Part shown: positions 1 to 5,737 of the stretch, piece by piece
Position numbering within the stretch: the stretch's first letter is position 1
Layout of the letters: the number at the start of each line of letters is the position of its first letter
Assembly (NCBI GenBank): GCA_964427535.1
Contig: CAYRVF010000162.1
Span: 1-9,234 of the forward strand
Source: CAYRVF01 sp964427535
GTDB taxonomy: Bacteria; Chloroflexota; Ktedonobacteria; Ktedonobacterales; JADMIN01
DNA length: 9,234 nt
Direction: 5' to 3'
Notes under the pieces: model-generated
Told to the model about the DNA's origin: nothing
Seen by the model: only the letters and a program-made list of their open reading frames with translations
Databases searched by the model: none
Made by a program: the position numbers and the translations under genes

Positions 1-201
1 AGTTTTCGCGGGGAGGTCGAAGCGCCCCAGACGGTAACTCTCATCGAGATGGATCAGGACCACCTGAAGCCCGTGACCATGCGTACGCTTCCCAGGCGCG
101 GGGAGTCGGTGAGCGCCGTAGAGGTGTTGAACTCCACCGTGCGCAAGGGGAATGTCTACGCGGATCGCTACCTGGCGACCCAGGACGCGGGCAAACGGTA
201 G
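1..201 (+). CDS. C-terminal fragment of an unidentified protein (5' end outside window)
   Basis: An open + strand frame runs from base 1 to a TAG at 199-201 and gives 66 residues with no start inside the window. Codons end mostly in G or C, as in the surrounding genes, which supports real coding. The peptide reads ...LIEMDQDHLKPVTMRTLPRR... and ends ...RYLATQDAGKR. It is mixed polar and basic with no membrane segment, and I recognise no family. It ends exactly where similarity to the opposing HAD gene stops, so it may lie on the far side of a rearrangement breakpoint. The coding call is moderately supported; the function is unknown. Confidence 0.45.
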   Translation, partial: SFRGEVEAPQTVTLIEMDQDHLKPVTMRTLPRRGESVSAVEVLNSTVRKGNVYADRYLATQDAGKR

Positions 202-335
202 AGGTGGCCGCGGACCTCTTCGGCGGTGTGGACGCGGTGGTCCAGGTAGGAGATGAAGCTGGTAATCGCCCGCTCGAAGTAGATATTGTTCTCCCAGAGC
301 GTGTCGTCGGCATCCAGCAAGAGATGAGCGCGCAC
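168..335 (-). pseudogene. Truncated HAD-superfamily hydrolase (N-terminal fragment only)
   Basis: Reading leftward from a GTG at 335-333, the frame begins VRAHLLLDADDTLWENNIYF, which is HAD motif I. Asp8 would be the nucleophile and Asp10 the acid/base residue. The following helical cap start (ITSFISYLDH..., then TAEEVRGHL) fits monomeric HAD phosphatases of roughly 200-240 residues. After about codon 45 the resemblance stops and a TAG at 170-168 closes the frame at 55 residues, so motifs II-IV are absent. Neither other - strand frame resumes HAD-like sequence. The start lies one codon after the LacI stop, in the same frame, with a GAGGGGGG ribosome site inside the end of lacI, so the two were probably translated as an operon. 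The product should be inactive. A deletion, insertion or assembly join near base 200 explains it best. Confidence 0.7.
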
Positions 336-338
336 GTC

Positions 339-1364
339 CTATGCCCCCCTCGTAGAGGACGGTGACGCGGTCGAGGGCCGAATCACCAGCTTCAGTGGAA
401 CCACCGTCTCGGCCGCGACGTCCCCCTCTTCCAGCACACCCAGCAGCAGCCGGAACGCCTGCGCCCCAATCGCCGCCGTCGGAATCGCCACCGTCGTCAA
501 CTCCGGCTCAAGCATGCTGGCGATAATGCTGTCGTCGAACCCGGCGACGGACAGATCAGCCGGAATCGCGAGGCCGAGATCGCTCGCCGCTTTGTAGACG
601 CCGACCGCCAGCATATCGCTGTCGCACAGCACCGCCGTCGGCCGGTCAGGGAGTCGCAGGATCTCGTACGCCGCCCGCCGCGCATCCGCGATGGTGAATG
701 CCGCGTGCTGCTCGTACACTGGCACCAGCGGAATCCCCGCGGCCCGCAAGGCATCGCGGTAGCCGGCCTGGCGCAGGTGGAAGGTTTCTACGTCCACCGC
801 AGCGGCCAGATGCCCGATCTTCCGGTGCCCCAGCGCCAATAGATGCGCCATTACGGCCTCGGTGCCGTCCGCGATCGCCAGTTGGAGCGACGGCAGCACC
901 CGGCTCGACGCGTCCACCACCACCGCCCGTCCGCGCAGGGCAGCGTGTATGCTGGCGGGCGGCGGCGCGAAGAGCAGCACGCCATCCACCGCGCGCGTCG
1001 CGAGCAGGTCGAGAATCACCTGTTGCCAGTCGCGTTCGTCGTCCACGCTCGCCAGCATCACCGCATAGCCGTGCTCGCGCGCCGCCTGTTCGGCCCCCTG
1101 CAGCGCGGTGGCAAAATACGGATTCGTGACGTCCGGAACCGCCAGCGCCACCAGATGCGAGTGCCGCGAGCGCAGCGTGCGCGCCGCCCGGTTCGGCTGG
1201 TAGCCCAGTTCTTGCGCGGCCCGCAGAATGGCTTCGCGCGTCTGCGCGCCCACACGCCCAGTGGCCTTCCCGCCGAAGACGAGCGAGACCGCCGATTGCG
1301 ACACGCCAGCGCGGCGCGCCACGTCGACGCTCGTCACCGGCGTCTGCTGCCCCTCGTCTGGCAT
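339..1364 (-). CDS. LacI-family transcriptional regulator
   Basis: This 341-residue protein has the full LacI/GalR layout and usual length. An N-terminal helix-turn-helix covers about residues 11-34 (TSVDVARRAGVSQSAVSLVF). The hinge helix at about 57-66 (PNRAARTLRS) is followed by LVALAVPDVTNPYF, the entry to the periplasmic-binding-protein-like sugar domain. The C-terminal subdomain carries AVLCDSDMLAVGV (244-256) and SVAGFDDSIIASMLEPELTTV (272-292). It should repress sugar-uptake or catabolic genes and release DNA when an effector binds; the sugar cannot be read from sequence. The ATG at 1364 is preceded by GGGGAGA at a 7-base spacing. A perfect palindrome lies 20-33 bases upstream, so autorepression is likely. 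The following HAD gene starts one codon after this stop and is truncated, so the original regulon partner may be damaged. Confidence 0.93.
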   Translation of the reverse strand: MPDEGQQTPVTSVDVARRAGVSQSAVSLVFGGKATGRVGAQTREAILRAAQELGYQPNRAARTLRSRHSHLVALAVPDVTNPYFATALQGAEQAAREHGYAVMLASVDDERDWQQVILDLLATRAVDGVLLFAPPPASIHAALRGRAVVVDASSRVLPSLQLAIADGTEAVMAHLLALGHRKIGHLAAAVDVETFHLRQAGYRDALRAAGIPLVPVYEQHAAFTIADARRAAYEILRLPDRPTAVLCDSDMLAVGVYKAASDLGLAIPADLSVAGFDDSIIASMLEPELTTVAIPTAAIGAQAFRLLLGVLEEGDVAAETVVPLKLVIRPSTASPSSTRGA

Positions 1365-1383
1365 GGACCATCTCCCCAGTTAC

Positions 1384-1397
1384 GTCATACGTATGAC
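1384..1397. promoter_or_regulatory. Perfect palindromic operator candidate for the LacI regulator
   Basis: GTCATACGTATGAC is a perfect 14-bp palindrome centred on CG, the symmetry typical of LacI/GalR operators. It lies 20-33 bases upstream of the regulator ATG, between a 9-base C run and the ribosome binding site, where binding would block transcription. No LacI-type binding site was seen at another gene in the window. Autoregulation is inferred. Confidence 0.55.
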
Positions 1398-1416
1398 CCC
1401 CCCCCTCTGAACTGTA

Positions 1417-1435
1417 CCCCCTCGTGTCAAGGGGG
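1417..1435. repeat. Short C5T/AG5 inverted repeat in the lacI upstream region
   Basis: CCCCCT at 1417-1422 pairs with AGGGGG at 1430-1435 across a 7-base loop. Read on the - strand, the loop edge includes TTGACA (1430-1425), a perfect -35 hexamer. No convincing -10 sits 16-18 bases further on, because that stretch is the G run. It may be part of the lacI promoter region or another of the C/G hairpins scattered through the intergenic DNA. Confidence 0.3.
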
Positions 1436-1536
1436 GCAACGTGGGAGCCTCATCCTCGCCCAGCAGCACCCCATACCTTGTGGAAGAAATCCGGCGATGG
1501 AGCATGTCCAACGAAGGGCAATACACTCGCGGACGC

Positions 1537-1572
1537 AAAAAGCCCCTCCTCCGGCGCCAGCCAGGGGAGGGG
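1537..1572 (-). terminator. Intrinsic terminator of the small membrane-protein gene
   Basis: On the - strand, CCCCTCC (1572-1566) pairs with GGAGGGG (1549-1543). After one C/A mismatch an inner CTGG/CCGG stem closes a 6-base loop. The hairpin is followed by C and then five T residues (1541-1537). It begins about 19 bases after the stop at 1591. This is a textbook rho-independent terminator, and it insulates lacI from the upstream gene. Confidence 0.75.
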
Positions 1573-1584
1573 TTGGGGAGGGGG
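1564..1584 (+). other. Four-tract G-quadruplex motif beside a terminator
   Basis: The + strand holds four runs of at least four G (1564-1567, 1569-1572, 1575-1578, 1580-1584) separated by A, TT and A. This meets the strictest G-quadruplex pattern with very short loops. The first two runs also form one arm of the terminator hairpin. The motif ends 7 bases before the stop codon of the - strand gene, so the G-rich strand is the template strand for that gene. Confidence 0.6.
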
Positions 1585-1590
1585 CCAGTC

Positions 1591-1923
1591 CTACTCGTTG
1601 CGCGCGCGCTCCACAGCCTTGACGCCGTGCTCGATCAGGTTGCCCGCGCTGAACGCCTCGTGCTCGGCCACCGTCAGCGCCGCGACAACCGCATGCGCCG
1701 ACTCGAAGAGCAGCACCGTCAGTGCGCCCGCATACCCAGCCAGCACGCCGATCGCGATGATCACCGCGTCGGTCAGGTGGCTCGGCGGCCACTGTTGGAT
1801 GCCATTATACGCCGCCACACCGAACGCGATGCTCGCGGCCAATATGGCGCAGATGACTCCCGTTACCACCATACGAAAAAACGCGCGCACGATCGCGCCG
1901 AGAAGATGCCGGACGACTGACAT
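1591..1923 (-). CDS. Small two-helix membrane protein, unknown function
   Basis: The chosen start, ATG at 1923, gives 110 residues (MSVVRHLLGAIVRAFF...). It is preceded by GGAAGAGAGG about 10 bases upstream. An in-frame start at 2010 would add 29 residues that look non-coding. Two hydrophobic segments, about residues 17-40 and 52-74, are joined by a short loop NGIQQWPPSHLTD. A basic amphipathic N-terminus suggests a cytoplasmic N-terminus and a hairpin fold. The polar C-terminal tail (EHEAFSAGNLIEHGVKAVERARNE) is helical and probably cytoplasmic. No catalytic motif or known family is recognised. It appears to be transcribed alone: a strong terminator follows it and the next gene upstream is divergent. 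Confidence 0.7.
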   Translation of the reverse strand: MSVVRHLLGAIVRAFFRMVVTGVICAILAASIAFGVAAYNGIQQWPPSHLTDAVIIAIGVLAGYAGALTVLLFESAHAVVAALTVAEHEAFSAGNLIEHGVKAVERARNE

Positions 1924-1926
1924 GCG

Positions 1927-1956
1927 ACACACGCCTCTCTTCCTGCTGATGTGTGT
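1927..1956 (-). promoter_or_regulatory. Inverted repeat placing a ribosome binding site in a hairpin loop
   Basis: On the - strand ACACAC (1956-1951) can pair with GTGTGT (1932-1927). The 18-base loop contains GGAAGAGAGG, and the ATG follows 3 bases after the stem. The geometry could limit ribosome access to the small membrane-protein gene. With a 6-bp stem, half of it A-T, the structure is modest, and regulation is inferred only. Confidence 0.3.
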
Positions 1957-2112
1957 TCTCGCGACTCGCCCCTCCATGCCAGGGAAACCGCCAGCCAGGC
2001 AGACTAGCACCCGAGTCTAGCAAGACTGATACCGAGAAGGGGGCGGCGATCTGAGAAATGGCTCGCCAATCTGCTAAGGAGAGATCTCCGCCGGAGTATC
2101 CAACCGCTGGAG

Positions 2113-2118
2113 TACAAT
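2113..2118 (+). promoter_or_regulatory. Possible -10 element for the phospholipase D operon
   Basis: TACAAT matches the sigma-70 -10 consensus at five of six positions and lies about 155 bases upstream of the phospholipase D start. No recognisable -35 occurs at 16-18 bases and there is no extended -10. If it is used, the leader would include the hairpin at 2143-2176 and the tandem repeat at 2212-2236. Confidence 0.25.
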
Positions 2119-2142
2119 ACCCTGGCGGTATGTGACCGAAGC

Positions 2143-2176
2143 GCGCACGCTCTCGCTCCTACAGGGGAGAGCGCGC
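2143..2176 (+). other. Strong GC hairpin in the leader of the phospholipase D gene
   Basis: GCTCTC (2149-2154) pairs with GAGAGC (2167-2172). After a 2-base bulge, GCGC (2143-2146) pairs with GCGC (2173-2176), leaving a 12-base loop. No T run follows, so it is not a standard terminator. It may be an mRNA-stability or leader structure. Confidence 0.4.
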
Positions 2177-2211
2177 TTGCTGGCGCAGGTCTCTTCGAGA
2201 AACGTGTACTA

Positions 2212-2236
2212 GTGGCGGTCCGTGTGGCGGTCCGTG
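2212..2236 (+). repeat. 12-bp perfect tandem duplication
   Basis: GTGGCGGTCCGT occurs twice back to back (2212-2223 and 2224-2235), with one further G at 2236. It lies 37-61 bases upstream of the phospholipase D start, downstream of the leader hairpin. It could be a protein-binding direct repeat or a slippage-prone duplication. Confidence 0.7.
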
Positions 2237-2272
2237 ATAACCACCATCGAGCAGTAGAAGGGGGCCGGAGAT

Positions 2273-3544
2273 ATGTGGTGGACGATGCTCCGGCAGGTTC
2301 GCGTGCGACTCCTCTCGCGCCGGGTGTCGCTGTGGAAGATCGCCCTCGGCGCGTTCCTCACGATGATCGGCCTGCAAGGCAGCGTCATCGCGGTGCTCTC
2401 AGTCGTCGCGCTCCAGCGCAAGCGCCGGGTGCCGCATCACGGATTCCCGCACGAGGGACCCCAGCGGGTGGCGCTGGGCGACGACCGGCTGCAGGTCTAT
2501 ACCTACGGGCGCGATCTTTTCGACGCCATGATCGCTGCCATCGACGCGGCTAAAGACTGCATCTACCTGGAGACCTTCATCTGGAAGGGCGATGCCGTCG
2601 GCTGCCGCTTCAAAGAGCACCTGGAGCGCAAAGCCGCCGAAGGCGTCAAGGTGTACGTCATCTTCGACAGCTTCGGCAATCTCGTCGTTCCCCGCGAATT
2701 CAAGAACTTCTCACCCGCCGTCAACAAGATCGAGTTTCAGAACATCCGCCGTCCCTGGCATCTCATCGATCCCCGCCATTATGCCGTCGACCACCGCAAG
2801 CTGCTGATCGTCGATGGCCGCACCAGCTTCATCGGCGGCTACAACATCGGCAGCCTCTACGCGACACAGTGGCGCGATACCCATCTCCGCATCACCGGCT
2901 CTGCCTCACAGGACCTCGCGGCCAACTTCGTTCTGATGTGGAACCGCATCTCGCGCCGCCGCGAACGCATCCAGGTCCACTATCAGCGCGAGTTCGACCC
3001 GACCATTCAGCTCCATAGCAACGACCCGCTGCGCCTCACCTTCCCGATTCGCGACATGTACATCAACGCCATCGACCGCGCGCAGGACCACATCTATCTG
3101 ACCAACGCCTACTTCGTGCCCGACCACATCCTGCTAGATGCCCTCTGCGCCGCCGCCGACCGGGGAGTGGACGTGCAGGTGCTCCTCCCGTGGACGTCGA
3201 ACCACATCCTCGCCGACTGGGTCGCGCGCAGCTACTTTGACGAATGCCTGCGCGGTAAAATTCGCATCTTCGGCTACAAAGACGTGATGATTCACGCCAA
3301 GACCTGCGTCATCGACGGGCAGTGGAGCACCATCGGCACCGCCAACCTCGACCGCCTCAGCTCCGTCGGCAACTACGAACTCAACGTCGAGATCTACAAC
3401 GAGGCGCTAGCCCACGTCATGGAAGACATCTTCGTCATCGACAAGACCAACGCCTTCGAGCTGACCGCCGAGAAGTGGTCCCAGCGTCCCTGGTATGTTA
3501 GAATCAGCGAGCGCATCCTCACGCCACTGCGGGTCGCCGTCTAG
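2273..3544 (+). CDS. Membrane-anchored phospholipase D-family protein, cardiolipin-synthase type
   Basis: The 423-residue product carries two HKD catalytic motifs. The first is HRKLLIVDG, with His174, Lys176 and Asp181, followed by SFIGGYNIG. The second is HAKTCVIDG, with His341, Lys343 and Asp348, followed by STIGTANLD. Two HKD repeats of about 170 residues with this layout are typical of bacterial cardiolipin synthases, which join two phosphatidylglycerol molecules through a phosphohistidine intermediate at the membrane. One hydrophobic segment (about residues 22-47) follows a basic N-terminus, so it has a single anchor instead of the two helices common in ClsA. The start ATG has AAGGGGG about 8 bases upstream. 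The M55 peptidase gene follows after 54 bases on the same strand, probably in one transcript. A related phosphatidyltransferase or phospholipase specificity cannot be excluded. Confidence 0.88.
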   Translation: MWWTMLRQVRVRLLSRRVSLWKIALGAFLTMIGLQGSVIAVLSVVALQRKRRVPHHGFPHEGPQRVALGDDRLQVYTYGRDLFDAMIAAIDAAKDCIYLETFIWKGDAVGCRFKEHLERKAAEGVKVYVIFDSFGNLVVPREFKNFSPAVNKIEFQNIRRPWHLIDPRHYAVDHRKLLIVDGRTSFIGGYNIGSLYATQWRDTHLRITGSASQDLAANFVLMWNRISRRRERIQVHYQREFDPTIQLHSNDPLRLTFPIRDMYINAIDRAQDHIYLTNAYFVPDHILLDALCAAADRGVDVQVLLPWTSNHILADWVARSYFDECLRGKIRIFGYKDVMIHAKTCVIDGQWSTIGTANLDRLSSVGNYELNVEIYNEALAHVMEDIFVIDKTNAFELTAEKWSQRPWYVRISERILTPLRVAV

Positions 3545-3598
3545 CCTCGCCTCGCCGCGGACGGATGCGCGGGAGCGTGAGCGCGACGGGAGGATGGC

Positions 3599-4429
3599 GT
3601 GAAGGTCTACATCTCGACCGACTTTGAGGGCGTGGCGGGCATCGTGGATTGGGACCAAATCATGGTCGGCAGCACCGACTACGAGATGGGCCGCCGTCTG
3701 CTGCTCGGCGAGCTCAACGCCGCCATCGATGGCGCGCTGCGTGCCGGAGCAACGGAGTTCGTCGTCAACGACTCTCACAGCAGCATGCGTAACCTGCCGC
3801 CCGACCTGATCCACGGCAACGCGCGGCTGCTCTCGGGCAAGCACAAGCCGCTCTACATGATGGAGGGCCTCGACGACTCGTTCGACGCCATCTTCTTCCT
3901 CGGCTACCACGGGTCCATCGGCGCCAGCGCGGCCGTGCTCAGCCACAGCTACAATCCCCGCGCCATCTGGGAGGCGCGCATCAACGGCCAGGTCACCGGC
4001 GAGACGGGCCTGAACGCGCTCGTCGCGGCGCACTACGGCGTGCCCATCGCGCTCGTCACCGGCGATCAGGTCACCGCGGCCGAGGCGGGCACGCTCGATC
4101 CCGCGCCGCACACCGTCGAGGTCAAGCGCGCCATCTCGCGCTACGCCGCCGAGAGCCTGCACCCCGAAACAGCCCGACAGCGCATCGCCGAAGGCGCGCA
4201 GCGTGGTCTCACCTCCGCCCGGCCGCCAAGCGCGCCGCGCTTCGACGGTGAGACGCAGATCGAGCTGACCTTCCTGACGGCTGACATGGCCGAGATGGCC
4301 GCGTGGCTGCGTGGCGTCGAGGTCGTCTCTGGCTCGTCGCGCACCGTCCGCTTCGCCAGCAACCGCCCGCTCGAGCTCTTCCGCACCTTCGTCACCATCG
4401 TAATGCTCACGCGCGCCCTGGTCGAATAG
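3599..4429 (+). CDS. dppA: D-aminopeptidase, peptidase family M55 (DppA-like)
   Basis: The 276-residue protein aligns along its length with Bacillus subtilis DppA, a zinc decamer that releases N-terminal D-amino acids from short peptides such as D-Ala-D-Ala. Its metal ligands are conserved: Asp8 and Glu10 in STDFEGVAGI, His60 in VNDSHSSM, His104 in LGYHGSIG and Glu135 in TGETGLNALVA. His116 in LSHSYN matches the proposed nucleophile. The start is GTG at 3599 with GGGAGG 5 bases upstream. The ATG at 3594 is out of frame and meets TGA after two codons. No signal peptide is present, so it is cytoplasmic. It follows the phospholipase D gene, suggesting co-transcription, but no dipeptide transporter genes accompany it as in dpp operons. 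Its role is likely D-amino acid peptide use or wall-peptide recycling. Confidence 0.92.
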   Translation: MKVYISTDFEGVAGIVDWDQIMVGSTDYEMGRRLLLGELNAAIDGALRAGATEFVVNDSHSSMRNLPPDLIHGNARLLSGKHKPLYMMEGLDDSFDAIFFLGYHGSIGASAAVLSHSYNPRAIWEARINGQVTGETGLNALVAAHYGVPIALVTGDQVTAAEAGTLDPAPHTVEVKRAISRYAAESLHPETARQRIAEGAQRGLTSARPPSAPRFDGETQIELTFLTADMAEMAAWLRGVEVVSGSSRTVRFASNRPLELFRTFVTIVMLTRALVE

Positions 4430-4470
4430 CGTGGATATGGTCACTTAATACCTCGATGACCATGTCCACG
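4430..4470. terminator. 14-bp inverted repeat between convergent genes (likely bidirectional terminator)
   Basis: CGTGGATATGGTCA (4430-4443) pairs with TGACCATGTCCACG (4457-4470). There is one G-T wobble in 14 pairs, and the loop is 13 bases and AT-richer. It starts one base after the M55 peptidase stop and ends 46 bases from the end of the convergent hydrolase gene. No T tract follows on either strand, so it may act as a factor-assisted stop or mRNA 3' end stabiliser. Confidence 0.6.
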
Positions 4471-4516
4471 TGCGTGGGTAGCCCGGCAGTGTCGCCGTTA
4501 TGGTATCGATCGCACG

Positions 4517-5737
4517 CTAGTCGTCGATCGCCTGATAGGCCGAGGTCAGGAAGTCGGAGCAGATCGTCGGCGGAGTCGGGGAATTCCACATCCGCTGGGT
4601 CATCAGAATGCTGATCATCTGCTCGCGGGGGTCCGACGACCAGAGCGTGCCCATTCCCCCAGACCAGCCATATGTGCCCACGGACTCCGCAACGTTCTCG
4701 CGCCTGGTGACGATGGAGACGCCGAAGCCCCAGCCCAGGGCGTCAAAGGCCCCAGGAACCAACCCTGAGACGGCTTTCTGCTGAGGAGTGAGCTGGTCAG
4801 TCGTCATCAGCTCGACCGATGGTCGTGAGAGCAGGCGCGTGTTCGCGTGCGTGCCCATGTTCAGCAGCATCTGCGCGAAGGCGAGATAATCGTCGACTGT
4901 CGAGACGAGCCCTCCCGCTCCGGACGGGAATGCGGGCGGACGGCTCCATTGGCCGCCTGCCGCCTCATCATAGACGTCCAGCGCGCCAGTTCCAGGATGC
5001 GTCCAGTAGCTGGTAGCCAGGCGGTCCAGCTTGACGGGCGGCACGCTAAAACTGGTGTCCCGCATGCCGAGCGGCTCGAAGATGCGTTCGCGGAGCACGT
5101 CTTCCAGGGGCTGACCAGTGGCGCGCGCGATCAGCACACCGAGAACGTCGGACCCCGTATTGTACATCCACCGCTCGCCCGGCTGATACATGAGTGGCAG
5201 CGTGCCCAGGCGACGGATCCAGTCATCGGGCGCCGGCAGCGCTGAAGGTTCTGGCGGCCCCATTCCGATCTGCTGCTCATGAGCGGCCTGCAGGATGGGA
5301 TACGCGTCCGGCTGTGAGAGCATCTGCCCGAAGCCCATCGTAAACGTGAGGAGGTCGCGCACGGTGATTGGCCGGTTCGCGGGAACGGTGTCATCCAGCG
5401 GCCCATCAAGTCGCTTCAGCACCCTGCGGCCCCCCAGCTCTGGGAGGAGCCGGTCCACTGGCTCATCCAGCCGCAGCTTACAGTCCTCCACCAGCAGCAT
5501 CGTCGCTACCGCGATGATCGGCTTCGTCATCGATGAGATGCGAAAGATCGTGTCCCGCCGCATCCGGTCACTACTGCTATCGCTGCCCGCTGCCATCGTG
5601 CCGAGCGCCTCGACATGCGTCTCGCCGCGCCGGCTGATGAGCGTCACGAGACCAGGCACCTCACCCCGCTCGACATAGCCCGCTAGCACGTCGTGCATAC
5701 GGGCGAGTCGCTTCGTGGAAAAACCTCCGTTGCTCAT
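4517..5737 (-). CDS. Serine beta-lactamase-family hydrolase (class C / esterase-like)
   Basis: The 406-residue protein belongs to the beta-lactamase / penicillin-binding-like family (Pfam Beta-lactamase, PF00144). The SxxK motif is SMTK (Ser69-Lys72) in FRISSMTKP. The tyrosine motif is WMYNTGSDVLG, with Tyr192. The third motif is GTYGWSGGMGT near residue 358, with W-x-G in place of the KTG of true class C enzymes. This pattern fits EstB-type esterases and D-peptide hydrolases better than antibiotic-hydrolysing AmpC. There is no signal peptide or membrane helix, so it is probably cytoplasmic. The substrate (ester, lactone or D-amino acid amide) cannot be told. The ATG at 5737 has AAGGGAG at a 5-base spacing, with CATACT (-10-like) just upstream. 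It converges on the M55 peptidase gene and appears monocistronic. Confidence 0.88.
   Translation of the reverse strand: MSNGGFSTKRLARMHDVLAGYVERGEVPGLVTLISRRGETHVEALGTMAAGSDSSSDRMRRDTIFRISSMTKPIIAVATMLLVEDCKLRLDEPVDRLLPELGGRRVLKRLDGPLDDTVPANRPITVRDLLTFTMGFGQMLSQPDAYPILQAAHEQQIGMGPPEPSALPAPDDWIRRLGTLPLMYQPGERWMYNTGSDVLGVLIARATGQPLEDVLRERIFEPLGMRDTSFSVPPVKLDRLATSYWTHPGTGALDVYDEAAGGQWSRPPAFPSGAGGLVSTVDDYLAFAQMLLNMGTHANTRLLSRPSVELMTTDQLTPQQKAVSGLVPGAFDALGWGFGVSIVTRRENVAESVGTYGWSGGMGTLWSSDPREQMISILMTQRMWNSPTPPTICSDFLTSAYQAIDD

Larger units (their letters stand above)
1924..2272. other. Divergent intergenic region between the small membrane protein and the phospholipase D gene
   Basis: These 349 bases carry no gene I can support. 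Present are an ACACAC/GTGTGT inverted repeat around the - strand ribosome site (1927-1956) and AGACT/AGTCT (2001-2005 with 2014-2018). GGCGA/TCGCC (2045-2049 with 2063-2067) follows, then mutually exclusive GGAG/CTCC/GGAG arms (2078-2096). A -10-like TACAAT (2113-2118), a strong hairpin (2143-2176) and a 12-bp tandem repeat (2212-2236) complete it. Promoters for both divergent genes should lie here, but no good -35 is visible. Confidence 0.6.

Noticed and set aside
41..313. - strand 90-codon frame across the HAD junction
   Set aside because: Its peptide is Ser/Pro/Arg/Thr-rich and unlike HAD sequence. It is not a frameshifted continuation of the hydrolase.
646..1371. - strand 241-codon frame and + strand frames (698-1129, 843-1622) over the regulator gene
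   Set aside because: They overlap the clear LacI gene in other frames, give Ala/Arg/Gly-rich peptides with no domain, and lack suitable ribosome sites.
1425..1430. TTGACA (- strand) as the -35 of the lacI promoter
   Set aside because: The hexamer is perfect, but no -10 occurs at 16-18 bases because that stretch is a G run. The nearest TATGAC lies 35 bases away, inside the palindrome.
1424..2020. + strand 198-codon frame opposite the small membrane protein
   Set aside because: The - strand reading has two clean membrane helices, a ribosome site and a terminator; the + strand product shows no comparable structure.
3407..4444. Long - strand open frame (345 codons) opposite the M55 peptidase
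   Set aside because: The + strand peptide has all DppA metal ligands and full family length. The antisense product is Arg/Ala/Gly/Asp-rich low-complexity sequence typical of shadows in high-GC genes.
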